DNA of 64,000 nucleotides, taken from the NCBI GenBank assembly GCA_965250275.1, contig OZ252297.1, positions 4,216,001-4,280,000 on the forward strand. The letters are read 5' to 3'. The first letter of the stretch is position 1; every line of letters starts with the position of its first letter. A model generated the notes under the pieces. That model was not told the origin of the DNA and made no database searches. It saw nothing but the letters and a program-made list of their open reading frames with translations. Made by a program: the position numbers and the translations under genes. Source of the stretch: G965250275 sp965250275. Lineage in GTDB: Bacteria > Pseudomonadota > Alphaproteobacteria > Rhodobacterales > Rhodobacteraceae. Shown one piece after another: positions 8,407 through 16,449 of this stretch.

Positions 8407-9474
8407 TCAATCAAGCCTGTCTGCAAGCCAGTTCTGCAGTAGGAAATGCGCGATCGCGCCTTTGCGGGCGGGTTTCAGCACCGGATGTTCACCGGCAAAC
8501 GCCTGCATCATCTCACTTCGGCTGACCCAGATCGCCTCTTCGATTTCAACCGGATCGATCGTGATCTCGCGCGCCAACGCTTCGCCTCGGCACCCGAACA
8601 TCAGCGAGGCCGGGAAGGGCCAGGGCTGGCTGGCAAGATAGCTGACTGCGCCAACTGGAACGCCGGCTTCCTCCATCACCTCACGACGTACCGCGGCCTC
8701 CAGTGTCTCGCCAGGTTCCACGAACCCCGCCAACAACGAGAACATCCCCTCGGGCCAGCCTGGCGACCGTCCCATAAGCACCGAGTGACCATGGGTGATC
8801 AACATGATCACCACGGGATCGGTCCGGGGGAAATGATGCGCGCCGCAATTTGGGCAGGTGCGTTGCCAGCCCGCTTGCGTCATAACGGTCTGAGTGCCGC
8901 AGCGCGCGCAGAAGCGATGCGTTGCATGCCACCCGCATACGGCCTTTGCCGTTGCGGCCAATTCCGCCGCACGCGGACTGAGACGTGTCATAACCCGGCG
9001 CAGTTCCGCGAACACGTGGTCTTCCGGCAAAGACGGGTGATGCTGTTCGGTGGGGTCCAGAAACAGTCCCAGCGCTTCGACATCCAGATCATCGGGCACC
9101 CAGTCGGAGATATCGCTGGCGAATGTTGGCCCCTGATCCTCGATGCCCAGCAGGATCGGGTCGTCCGTGTGCCCGGCGTATGCCAACGCCGGATGGTCCA
9201 TTGGCAAAACTGCCAGCTTGTCGCGCCCGGGTCCGCATACAAGTGGTTTACCGCGCCAAAGCAGCAGGCTCACAGCATCCGGGTTCATTCGGGCCGCCTC
9301 GAGCCCCGCTGCGTCCGTGCGCAGGTGTCCTGCGCGATTCAGACCGGACCCGCCGAAGGTCACGTCTTCTGCAATTCTCAAGGCATTGCCCCAACTCTGT
9401 TTGAACGCTGCAATGTCACGAGCGCGCGCATAATTCAATTGGATCGCTGTCAATCGGTTTGTGGATTGCGACAA
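8407..9474 (-). CDS. nudC: NADH pyrophosphatase NudC (mRNA decapping-type Nudix)
   Basis: 355 residues. A long N-terminal domain of about 180 residues precedes the zinc ribbon with C189, C192, C207 and C210 (CARC...CPNC), then the Nudix box (about 250-272, GFVEPGETLEAAVRREV...EE) and the NudC-specific SQPWPFPAS motif (about 282-290). The enzyme hydrolyses NAD(H) to NMN(H) and AMP and, in E. coli, removes NAD caps from RNA. The start is TTG at 9474 with AGGTGGG a few nt upstream; the first in-frame ATG is about 60 codons inside. First gene of a likely two-gene unit with the SRPBCC gene. Confidence 0.93.
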   Translation of the reverse strand: MSQSTNRLTAIQLNYARARDIAAFKQSWGNALRIAEDVTFGGSGLNRAGHLRTDAAGLEAARMNPDAVSLLLWRGKPLVCGPGRDKLAVLPMDHPALAYAGHTDDPILLGIEDQGPTFASDISDWVPDDLDVEALGLFLDPTEQHHPSLPEDHVFAELRRVMTRLSPRAAELAATAKAVCGWHATHRFCARCGTQTVMTQAGWQRTCPNCGAHHFPRTDPVVIMLITHGHSVLMGRSPGWPEGMFSLLAGFVEPGETLEAAVRREVMEEAGVPVGAVSYLASQPWPFPASLMFGCRGEALAREITIDPVEIEEAIWVSRSEMMQAFAGEHPVLKPARKGAIAHFLLQNWLADRLD

Positions 9475-9601
9475 TTAACCCACCTGCAAAACCTTGCACC
9501 AGTTTGCGCGAGGTCATTCATTGGTGATCGCTCCATGGTTGATTGTCGGAGCACCAGACCGGGTTGCGTCCGACTGCCGCCCGCAAGAGGAGGACCGAGA
9601 A

Positions 9602-11479
9602 ATGCCTGCCGGGACGTGCCGGTTGCGAATTCTCGCGACATCGGATCTGCATATGAACCTCTTGGGGTATGATTCTGCGTCGGACCGGCCCGATCCCGCC
9701 GTCGGTTTGACCAGAACCGCAACCCTGATAGCACGCGCCAGAGCCGAGGCTGCGAAGGCCGGTGCGCTGACCCTTCTGATGGACAACGGGGACAGCATTC
9801 AGGGCACGGCAATGGGCGATCTCGTGGCGTCAGGCACTTATCAGTCACCGCTGATGGACGCCTTCAGGTTGCTTGGGTACGACGTGGTGGGGCTTGGTAA
9901 CCATGACTTCAACTACGGCCTAAACGTCTTGACCGCGACGCTGACGCAGGCGCCCTGCCCGGTTGTGAACAGTAATGTAAAATCAGCAACGGGACAAAAT
10001 CTTCCGTTCGCACCTTGGACCATTCTGAACCGGGAAGTGAGTGCAGATGGGCACCCGGTTGCGCTGCGCGTCGGGGTATTTTCCGTTTTGCCGCCGCAAA
10101 CCCTAAACTGGGACATTCATCACTTGCAGGGTCAGGTTACGATTGACGACATCGTTCCGTCTGCCTTGCTGTCTGTGGAAACGTTGAAGGCGAACGGCGC
10201 GGATGTGATTGTAGCGTTGTGCCATTCTGGAATAGCCGAACCCCACTATGTGCCAGAGCAGGAGAATGCGGCAGTCGCACTTGCCGCCACCGAAGGGATC
10301 GACGCGGTGATAGTAGGGCACACGCATCAGGTTTTTCCCGGCGAGGCTCACCGCGGCAAGCTTGAAGTAGACGTCGACAGCGGCACCCTCTTTGGCAAAC
10401 CCGCCGTGATGCCTGGCAGCAATGGCAGCCATTTGGGTGTTATTGATCTGACGCTGGTGCGACCCGGCGGCAAGTGGACAGTCCTAGAACACAGTTCCGA
10501 CGTGCGTGCCATTGCCACAAGACGCGCGGGTCGGGTGGCACCACTTGTGGAAGAAGACCCCGACCTGCGCCGGTTTCTGGAACCCATCCACACCCGGACA
10601 CTGGATCGAATGCGCCAGCCGTTGGGTTGGACCTCAAAACCTCTGCACAGCTACTTTTCCGATGTGGCATCGGATGCAGGTCTGGAGTTGATGAGTGCGG
10701 CCCAGGCAAAAGCTGTCGAGCCCTATGTTCCGGCCGATCTGCCGCTTCTCTCCGCGGTGGCGCCAGCCAAGTCCGGTGGACGCGCCGGACCAGAAGCCTA
10801 TACCGACATTCCTCAGGGGCCATTGGATGAACAGCATCTCATCGACCTGCAGGTTTATCCCGATGTCCTGAGCCTGTTAAAAGTAGCGGGTCGTGTGCTG
10901 AGCGAATGGCTGGAGTTCGCGGCGAGCCGGTATGTCCGGGTCGAACCGGGCGCCACGGGGATCGTTTTGCTCGATCCTGCCATGCCCGCTCATGCCTCCG
11001 ATCGGATCTATGGTTTGCGCTATGCCATCGATCTCAGCGCCCCTCCTCGTTACGCCGCGAATGGGACGCGGGTCTCCGATCAGAGCCGTATTCGTAACTT
11101 AGAGTTTAAGGACGCGCCGGTTCAGCCCGATATGGAATTTGCAGTAGTTGTGAACGGATATCGCGCGCATGGCGGCGGCAACGTGCCGGCGCTGAAGGAG
11201 GCCGAGCCCCTTGTTCTTCCAACGCTTATGGCCCGAGATGCCCTCCGCGACTTCATTCGCGGTGGGCGTCTCGAGCGCCACGAACATCCCTTCCGCTTTT
11301 TGCCAATGCCTGGGACTACCGTCACTCTTCCGACCGGTTCGCGAGCAATGGCACATCTGTCCGAATTGCCGGGAGTGGATCCATCCACGGCAGCTACTGG
11401 GGAAGATGGGTTTCTCAACCTCACGCTTTCCCTGCACCCGCTTGCCAATGACCAAGGCTGCGCCTATATCGGAGCGTGA
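9602..11479 (+). CDS. 2',3'-cyclic-nucleotide 2'-phosphodiesterase / 3'-nucleotidase-like metallophosphatase
   Basis: 625 residues. The N-terminal metallophosphoesterase domain shows 'ATSDLHMNL', 'DNGDSIQG', 'GLGNHDFNYG' and 'VGHTHQ', the dinuclear metal ligands of the 5'-nucleotidase/CpdB family. The C-terminal substrate domain includes 'DLQVYPDVL' and ends with the nucleotidase tail. A strong AGGAGG precedes the ATG at 9602. The protein begins at once with the first beta strand (RLRILATSD) and lacks a signal peptide, unlike periplasmic CpdB of enterics. The stop codon lies inside the first base pairs of the SRP RNA gene. Confidence 0.88.
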   Translation: MPAGTCRLRILATSDLHMNLLGYDSASDRPDPAVGLTRTATLIARARAEAAKAGALTLLMDNGDSIQGTAMGDLVASGTYQSPLMDAFRLLGYDVVGLGNHDFNYGLNVLTATLTQAPCPVVNSNVKSATGQNLPFAPWTILNREVSADGHPVALRVGVFSVLPPQTLNWDIHHLQGQVTIDDIVPSALLSVETLKANGADVIVALCHSGIAEPHYVPEQENAAVALAATEGIDAVIVGHTHQVFPGEAHRGKLEVDVDSGTLFGKPAVMPGSNGSHLGVIDLTLVRPGGKWTVLEHSSDVRAIATRRAGRVAPLVEEDPDLRRFLEPIHTRTLDRMRQPLGWTSKPLHSYFSDVASDAGLELMSAAQAKAVEPYVPADLPLLSAVAPAKSGGRAGPEAYTDIPQGPLDEQHLIDLQVYPDVLSLLKVAGRVLSEWLEFAASRYVRVEPGATGIVLLDPAMPAHASDRIYGLRYAIDLSAPPRYAANGTRVSDQSRIRNLEFKDAPVQPDMEFAVVVNGYRAHGGGNVPALKEAEPLVLPTLMARDALRDFIRGGRLERHEHPFRFLPMPGTTVTLPTGSRAMAHLSELPGVDPSTAATGEDGFLNLTLSLHPLANDQGCAYIGA

Positions 11480-11573
11480 GAGGTTGGCGCGGGCGAGCGC
11501 CTCGCCAACCCGGTCAGATCCGGAAGGAAGCAGCCGTAACGAGCCCCGCTTGGGTCGTTGTCCAGCCTCTCAC
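11476..11573 (+). ncRNA. ffs: Small (4.5S-type) signal recognition particle RNA
   Basis: The diagnostic apical block 'GGTCAGATCCGGAAGGAAGC' followed by AGCCGTAACGA lies at about 11511-11541 and contains the GGAA tetraloop and the asymmetric loop that binds Ffh. The ends pair: GTGAGAGG (11476-11483) with CCTCTCAC (11566-11573), and the inner part folds as one long hairpin, as expected for the bacterial small SRP RNA. Size is about 98 nt. The 5' end overlaps the TGA of the upstream phosphodiesterase (11477-11479). Only a weak CTTT follows, so the exact 3' end is uncertain. Confidence 0.92.
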
Positions 11574-11638
11574 CTTTCCATCATTCGTCAGAGCCCTTTG
11601 CGACGCTTCCTGCGCGCGCCAAGAGCCGGGTCGCATGG

Positions 11639-12505
11639 TCACTGGATGATCCGGTGCCAAAGGGCTTTGTTGCGCAGCGCAAAGGCCCCCAAATGACCCA
11701 CTTTGCCCAACCCAAACGTCTCGGGGATCAAAAGATGGGTTTGCACGGGACCATCGCCATACAACTCTGCAAGTTTCCATACGCAGGTCGGCGGGCATAG
11801 TGCATCGTCGCTAAGGGCAAACAAGTCCACGGGAGCCCCGCTGCGCGCCCAATTGGGATCGGGCAAGTTCCACCCGATGTCAGGATAGTAGAAGTCACGG
11901 CTGGTGCACCAGCGGCGCCACTCCCAATAGACACCCGGCGGCAGATCCGCACCAAAGCCCAGCATGCGGCCTGGCAGATAGCCCGCCATCCTTGTCGCGA
12001 GCGGGGCATGCCCAAACCAGAACATGCGTGCGAGCGCCTGATACGGCCACGGATGATCTGTGTGCCGGACAATACCGCAGGCCACACCGATCATCCGGTC
12101 GATCTCCGCAATCTCGTCCTGCAGCGGCATCATCATCGCGCCCAGCGAATGCCCCACCACCCACAAAGGGGCTTCCGGCACGTACTGTCGCATCGCCACA
12201 CGCGCCGCAGGCTGGTCGATCAGCGCCCAGTCGCGCATGGTCGCCTTGGACTCCTGCAGGGGGCCGGAGATCGAGGCGCCAAAGTCTCGATAATCAAATG
12301 TCAGGCACGCCATATCCTGCGTGCTCGCCAGCCATTGGGCAAAGTGTCGATAGTAGCTCTGCGGCACACCCGTTGCGCCGTTCATGACCACAGCCGCACG
12401 AATTCGGCCAGATGGTAGAAACAGAGTGCCGCTCAACGGGGTCGACCCGGCTTGGAAGGAGACCGGGCGAATCACGGCCATTGTGTCAGTCGACATATCG
12501 AGCAT
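11639..12505 (-). CDS. Alpha/beta hydrolase (serine hydrolase), TetR-controlled
   Basis: 288 residues of the alpha/beta hydrolase fold. It shows an oxyanion-hole region 'VVMNGATGVPQSYY', 'TFDYRDFGAS', the nucleophile elbow G-H-S-L-G (VVGHSLGAM), an acid in 'LSDDALCPP' and a late His in 'KVGHLGAF'. No signal peptide is seen. Substrate unknown; the family includes esterases and lipases. GGAGGA lies about 9 nt before the ATG. It is divergent from the TetR gene at 12585 and two TetR-type palindromes occupy the 79-nt gap, so it is almost certainly the regulated target. Confidence 0.85.
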   Translation of the reverse strand: MLDMSTDTMAVIRPVSFQAGSTPLSGTLFLPSGRIRAAVVMNGATGVPQSYYRHFAQWLASTQDMACLTFDYRDFGASISGPLQESKATMRDWALIDQPAARVAMRQYVPEAPLWVVGHSLGAMMMPLQDEIAEIDRMIGVACGIVRHTDHPWPYQALARMFWFGHAPLATRMAGYLPGRMLGFGADLPPGVYWEWRRWCTSRDFYYPDIGWNLPDPNWARSGAPVDLFALSDDALCPPTCVWKLAELYGDGPVQTHLLIPETFGLGKVGHLGAFALRNKALWHRIIQ

Positions 12506-12531
12506 CGGTGCATTCCTCCGTTGAACGGCAC

Positions 12532-12547
12532 TAGACCGATTGGTCTA
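12532..12547. promoter_or_regulatory. TetR operator, copy 1 (perfect half-sites)
   Basis: TAGACCGATTGGTCTA has perfect 6-bp half-sites TAGACC/GGTCTA around a 4-bp centre. It matches the known NemR box TAGACC-N4-GGTCTA and resembles LmrA/YxaF-type sites. It lies between the divergent alpha/beta hydrolase and TetR genes, 27 nt upstream of the hydrolase start. Confidence 0.8.
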
Positions 12548-12557
12548 AATCGGACAC

Positions 12558-12573
12558 TAGACCAATCGGTCCA
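12558..12573. promoter_or_regulatory. TetR operator, copy 2
   Basis: TAGACCAATCGGTCCA is a second copy of the same palindrome with one half-site change (GGTCCA for GGTCTA). Its centre is 26 bp from that of copy 1 and it ends 12 nt before the TetR start codon, consistent with autoregulation. Confidence 0.75.
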
Positions 12574-12584
12574 CACCTGTCAAT

Positions 12585-13166
12585 ATGTCCGCCATGACTG
12601 AAAAACCGCTCCCGACCAAGGACCGCCTTATCCGCACCGCTGCGCAGATGTTTCGTCGACGCGGCTACAACGGGGTCGGTCTGAACGAGATCCTGGACGC
12701 CGCTGAGGCACCCAAAGGGTCGCTCTATCATCATTTCCCGAACGGCAAGTCCGATCTCGCCATGGCCGGAGCAACATGGGCATCGGACGGCATGCTGCGT
12801 GTCATCGCCGCGTCTTTCGAACCGGCCGACAGTTTCCAGGCGGGCTTCGCAACGCTTTGTCACAAACTGGCAAAGCTTTTCGATCTGTCGGGTCAGACGG
12901 ACGGATGCCCGGTCAACGGGGCTATGTTCGACGGGCCGGAAAACAGCGCCTTCCGCGCGCATGCCTTTCACTTGTTCGAAGGATGGATCAACGAAGTCGA
13001 TCAGCACGCCCGCAGATTTGGCGCATCACCGGAATCGGCCCGTCAGGACGCAGAGCACATCTTTATCCTGCTCGAAGGGGGTTGGATGCTCGCGCGCGCG
13101 CGCAAAGATTCTGATGTCCTGCGTCGACTGCCAAGTTTTCTGGGACACGACGCAAACCCCAGCTGA
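12585..13166 (+). CDS. TetR/AcrR family regulator, LmrA/YxaF-like
   Basis: 193 residues. The N-terminal helix-turn-helix reads 'AAQMFRRRGYNGVGLNEILDAAEAPKGSLYHHFPNGK', typical of the LmrA/YxaF branch, whose C-terminal ligand domain carries 'GCPVNGAMFDGPENS' as here. It probably represses itself and the divergent alpha/beta hydrolase by binding the two palindromes at 12532-12573. The start may be the ATG at 12585 or the one at 12594; neither has a clear ribosome site. The ligand is unknown; relatives respond to flavonoids, lincomycin or electrophiles. Confidence 0.87.
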   Translation: MSAMTEKPLPTKDRLIRTAAQMFRRRGYNGVGLNEILDAAEAPKGSLYHHFPNGKSDLAMAGATWASDGMLRVIAASFEPADSFQAGFATLCHKLAKLFDLSGQTDGCPVNGAMFDGPENSAFRAHAFHLFEGWINEVDQHARRFGASPESARQDAEHIFILLEGGWMLARARKDSDVLRRLPSFLGHDANPS

Positions 13167-13183
13167 ACAGCGCCAAGGCCCAG

Positions 13184-13981
13184 CTATCGCTCCCAAATGA
13201 CGGGAAACCAATCTTCGCGCAAGCGTTGGCCGGGCACCATGTCGTGCCCCGGAAAGGGTGGTGAAGTCGGGCCCGGTCGCTGGACAAAGCGCGCGTCATC
13301 TCCAACCAGACGCAATGAGAATGCGCGCCTGCGCGACGTCGTTTCGTTTCCGCGCGCGCCGTGCAGCACGCCGAAGTGGAAGGCAACGGCATCCCCCGGT
13401 GCCATTTCGAATTCCAGTATTTTCATACCTTCGGCATCGGGGTCCGGCACCGGCATATATTGACCATCATCCGGAAAGAACTCGGTCTCGGACAACCATC
13501 GCGTCGGCAGAACTTCTTTTTCCCAAAGATGCGAACCGGCAACGCATCGCAGTGTTGCATCCGTCACAGGATCAAGGGGCGACCAGAAGCTTAACGTCTG
13601 TTTACCTTCGACAAAGTAGTAGGGTTGGTCCTGATGCCAGGGGGTTGGTTTTGAGGTCCCGGGCTCTTTGACCAGCACATGATCGTGAAACATCTGCACC
13701 TGACTGCTCTGCATCAGGTCAGCAGCCACCGCCGCCGCAGGCGAGTTCTGAACAGTGCGTGTGAACTCAGGTATGCGTTGCCAGTTGCAATAGTCGTCAA
13801 AGAACCGTCCGCTTTCGCCGTCCTTTAGATTTTCAGCAGCGTAGGTGCCCGGCTCCGACATGTTGCGCGCAACCCCGTCACGCAGCTCTTCGACGTGATC
13901 GGCAAACAGACCGCGCACAAGAACAACACCATCCCGTTGGTAGGTGTCGACATCATCCTGGGTGAGAAGGGGGTGCAACAT
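13184..13981 (-). CDS. Phytanoyl-CoA dioxygenase (PhyH) family Fe(II)/2-oxoglutarate oxygenase
   Basis: 265 residues from an ATG with AAAGGAC about 8 nt upstream. 'LTQDDVDTYQRDGVVLVRGLF' opens the PhyH fold. The HxD iron ligands are in 'TPWHQDQPYY', the distal His is in 'AVAFHFGVLHGARGN', and a following Arg (RRRAFSLR) fits 2-oxoglutarate binding. In this family the hydroxylated substrate ranges from phytanoyl-CoA to ectoine and halogenation targets; this one cannot be assigned. It converges with the TetR gene (17-nt gap) and lies downstream of irr on the same strand (66-nt gap), so it may be read from the irr promoter. Confidence 0.85.
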   Translation of the reverse strand: MLHPLLTQDDVDTYQRDGVVLVRGLFADHVEELRDGVARNMSEPGTYAAENLKDGESGRFFDDYCNWQRIPEFTRTVQNSPAAAVAADLMQSSQVQMFHDHVLVKEPGTSKPTPWHQDQPYYFVEGKQTLSFWSPLDPVTDATLRCVAGSHLWEKEVLPTRWLSETEFFPDDGQYMPVPDPDAEGMKILEFEMAPGDAVAFHFGVLHGARGNETTSRRRAFSLRLVGDDARFVQRPGPTSPPFPGHDMVPGQRLREDWFPVIWER

Positions 13982-14047
13982 CGCGACGTCCTTTGGCGTA
14001 GTGGCGCAAAAACGCGACATCAGCCTGGTCAAGATCGTGGCGACGCG

Positions 14048-14473
14048 TCAGTGATCCCGAATCTTGCGCAGCCGGATAACAACATCAACCGACGCAATCT
14101 CCGCCCCTTCCGGTGCTTCTGGCAATTGCGTGATCATCAACTGCGCAGAGGGCGCATCGCTCAACCGACCTTCATCTTCCCAATAGAAGTGGGGATGATC
14201 GTGCGTGTTGGTATCAAAATAGCTTTTGGACCCGTCTACAGTGACTTCCTGCAGAATACCGGCGTCGCAGAAAGCGCGCAGCGTGTTGTAAACGGTGGCG
14301 AGAGACACCGCAGCACCGTCAGACTTCGCCGCCTCGAAGAGGCTCTCTGCCGTGACATGTCGGTGTTGACCGTCACCGATCAGCAACTCCGCCAGCGTCA
14401 CGCGTTGGCGCGTGGGCCGCAGACCAGCCTCATCAAGCCAGTTGATCGCACGATCCTTAGGTAGCAGGTCCAT
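14048..14473 (-). CDS. irr: Fur-family iron response regulator Irr
   Basis: 141 residues of the Fur superfamily. A winged-helix N-terminus (GLRPTRQRVTLAELLIG, then AAVSLATVYNTLRAFCDAGILQEV) precedes a dimer domain with 'FDTNTHDHPHFYWEDEG', the histidine-rich signature of Irr. Irr represses or activates heme and iron genes under iron limitation in Rhizobiales and Rhodobacterales. No Cys-Pro heme regulatory motif is present; the only Cys is followed by Asp. It lies divergent from fabA across a 186-nt gap with two short palindromes, an arrangement common in Rhodobacteraceae. Confidence 0.9.
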   Translation of the reverse strand: MDLLPKDRAINWLDEAGLRPTRQRVTLAELLIGDGQHRHVTAESLFEAAKSDGAAVSLATVYNTLRAFCDAGILQEVTVDGSKSYFDTNTHDHPHFYWEDEGRLSDAPSAQLMITQLPEAPEGAEIASVDVVIRLRKIRDH

Positions 14474-14531
14474 TCACGGTCTCGCTCTGGTTTCTGCGCC
14501 TATATATAGGGCTTGCAGCACACCAAGTTCA

Positions 14532-14544
14532 AATGAAATTCATT
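14532..14544. promoter_or_regulatory. Candidate operator palindrome between irr and fabA
   Basis: AATGAAATTCATT is a perfect 6-1-6 palindrome in the AT-richest part of the irr-fabA gap. A second self-complementary run, CCTATATATAGG, lies at 14499-14510 closer to irr. Either could bind Irr or a fatty-acid regulator. No experimental link is visible, so this is positional inference. Confidence 0.35.
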
Positions 14545-14659
14545 CGCAAACCCGACAACTCAGCCCATTACGCTGCACCACGCGCCCTTGCGAAGCTTGC
14601 AAACGCGGTGTTAGACGGGCAACACCACATGAACGTTCAAGTCCAGGAGACGCGCCGGC

Positions 14660-15175
14660 ATGGCCCAATATCCCAGCAGCTTCGACAAAGAGGCTTTGCT
14701 AAAATGCGCGCGCGGCGAGCTTTTTGGCCCCGGAAACGCCCAGTTGCCTGAGCCTCCGATGCTCATGATGGATCGCATTACCGAGGTCAGTGACGACGGA
14801 GGTGCCCATGGAAAAGGGCATGTTGTCGCAGAGTTCGATATTCACCCCGATTTGTGGTTCTTCAAGTGCCATTTCCCCGGCAATCCGGTGATGCCGGGCT
14901 GCCTGGGCCTGGACGGGCTTTGGCAGTTGACCGGTTTTAATCTGGGCTGGCGCGGAATGCTGGGACAGGGCTTTGCACTGGGGGTTGGTGAAGTGAAACT
15001 TGGGGGCATGGTGACGCCAGCCCGCAAGATGATCACTTATGTGGTCGACATGACGCGCGTCATTGACCGCAAGCTGAAGCTGGGCGTTGCGGATGGCCGG
15101 GTTGTGGCGGATGGCGAAGAGATTTATGCCGTCAAAAACATGAAGGTGGGCTTGTCCGCCGCAAACACGGGCTGA
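14660..15175 (+). CDS. fabA: 3-hydroxydecanoyl-ACP dehydratase/isomerase FabA
   Basis: 171 residues, usual length for FabA. It dehydrates 3-hydroxydecanoyl-ACP and isomerises trans-2- to cis-3-decenoyl-ACP, the branch point to unsaturated fatty acids. The active-site His lies in 'CHFPGNPVMPG' and Asp in 'GLDGLWQLTGF'. AGGAG lies about 9 nt before the ATG. It leads the fabA-fabB-fabI unit with 34- and 10-nt gaps. Confidence 0.97.
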   Translation: MAQYPSSFDKEALLKCARGELFGPGNAQLPEPPMLMMDRITEVSDDGGAHGKGHVVAEFDIHPDLWFFKCHFPGNPVMPGCLGLDGLWQLTGFNLGWRGMLGQGFALGVGEVKLGGMVTPARKMITYVVDMTRVIDRKLKLGVADGRVVADGEEIYAVKNMKVGLSAANTG

Positions 15176-15209
15176 TCGCTCGCTGATTGCTGACCAAAGG
15201 AGATCGCCG

Positions 15210-16439
15210 ATGCGCCGCGTCGTCGTCACAGGATTGGGTGTCGTATCGTCCATCGGGAACGATGCTCAGGAAGTTCTGGCGTCTCTGAAATCCGGACGAT
15301 CCGGGATCGAGGCCAACGCCCAAATGGCCGAACACGGCTTTCGCAGCCAGATTGCCGGTAGCCTGAACATCGATATCAAGGAACTTGTGGACAAGCGCAC
15401 CCTGCGCTTCATGGGGCCGGGCGCAGCCTATGCCCACATTGCCATGACGCAGGCAATCGCTGATGCGGGTCTCGACGAAGAAGACGTGGTGAACCCGCGC
15501 ACCGGGCTGGTCGCGGGGTCCGGTGGTCCCTCCACATCTGCCCTGCTGGCAGCGCATCAGACGGTGCTGAAAACAGGCGCGACCAAGCGGATCGGACCGT
15601 TTGCGGTTCCAAAGGCAATGTGCTCGACGATCTCAGCGAACCTCGCCACGGCCTTCAAGATCAAGGGCATCAACTATTCGATCACCAGCGCATGCACCAC
15701 CAGCCTGCACTGCATCGGCAATGCCGCTGAACAGATCATGATGGGCAAACAGGATGTGATGTTCGCCGGGGGCGGCGAAGAACTCGACTGGACCCTGTCC
15801 TGCCTGTTCGACGCAATGGGTGCGATGTCATCCAAGTTCAACGACACTCCCGAACGTGCCTCGCGTGCCTTTGACGCTGATCGCGACGGCTTTGTGATCT
15901 CTGGCGGTGGCGGCATCGTGGTGCTCGAGGAGCTGGATCGCGCACTGGCACGCGGCGCAAAGATCTATGCCGAAGTGACCGGTTATGCAGCCACCAGTGA
16001 TGGATTTGACATGGTTGCGCCCTCCGGCGAAGGCGGAGAGCGCGCGATGCGCGCGGCCCTGACCACGCTGCCCGAAGACCGGACTGTCGGCTACATCAAC
16101 GCGCACGGGACCTCTACGCCCGTCGGGGACGTTGGCGAGATCGAAGCTGTGCGCCGCATTTTCGGCGAAGGGCAAACGCCACCCGTCAGTTCCACCAAGT
16201 CTATGACCGGGCACGCACAAGGTGCCGCAGGCGCGCTCGAAGCCATTTTCAGCCTCTTGATGCTGGAGCACGATTTCATCACGCCATCGATCAATGTCGA
16301 CACGCTGGATCCGGGTTTAAAACCCGAAGAAATCGCCACTGCGTTGGTTGAAAACGCAGAGCTCGACAGCGTGATGACCAACAGTTTTGGTTTTGGCGGT
16401 ACCAACGGGTCGATGATCCTTTCGAAATTCCACGGGTAA
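15210..16439 (+). CDS. fabB: Beta-ketoacyl-ACP synthase I FabB
   Basis: 409 residues. Condensing enzyme that elongates the cis-3-decenoyl-ACP made by FabA. The nucleophilic Cys is in 'SACTTSLHCIGNA'; the two catalytic His residues are in 'INAHGTSTPVGD' and 'KSMTGHAQGAAGA'; a Gly-rich C-terminus 'NSFGFGGTNGSMILS' closes the fold. A ribosome site AAAGGAG precedes the ATG. Position directly after fabA separates it from a FabF-type synthase. Confidence 0.97.
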   Translation: MRRVVVTGLGVVSSIGNDAQEVLASLKSGRSGIEANAQMAEHGFRSQIAGSLNIDIKELVDKRTLRFMGPGAAYAHIAMTQAIADAGLDEEDVVNPRTGLVAGSGGPSTSALLAAHQTVLKTGATKRIGPFAVPKAMCSTISANLATAFKIKGINYSITSACTTSLHCIGNAAEQIMMGKQDVMFAGGGEELDWTLSCLFDAMGAMSSKFNDTPERASRAFDADRDGFVISGGGGIVVLEELDRALARGAKIYAEVTGYAATSDGFDMVAPSGEGGERAMRAALTTLPEDRTVGYINAHGTSTPVGDVGEIEAVRRIFGEGQTPPVSSTKSMTGHAQGAAGALEAIFSLLMLEHDFITPSINVDTLDPGLKPEEIATALVENAELDSVMTNSFGFGGTNGSMILSKFHG

Positions 16440-16449
16440 GAACAAGAAC

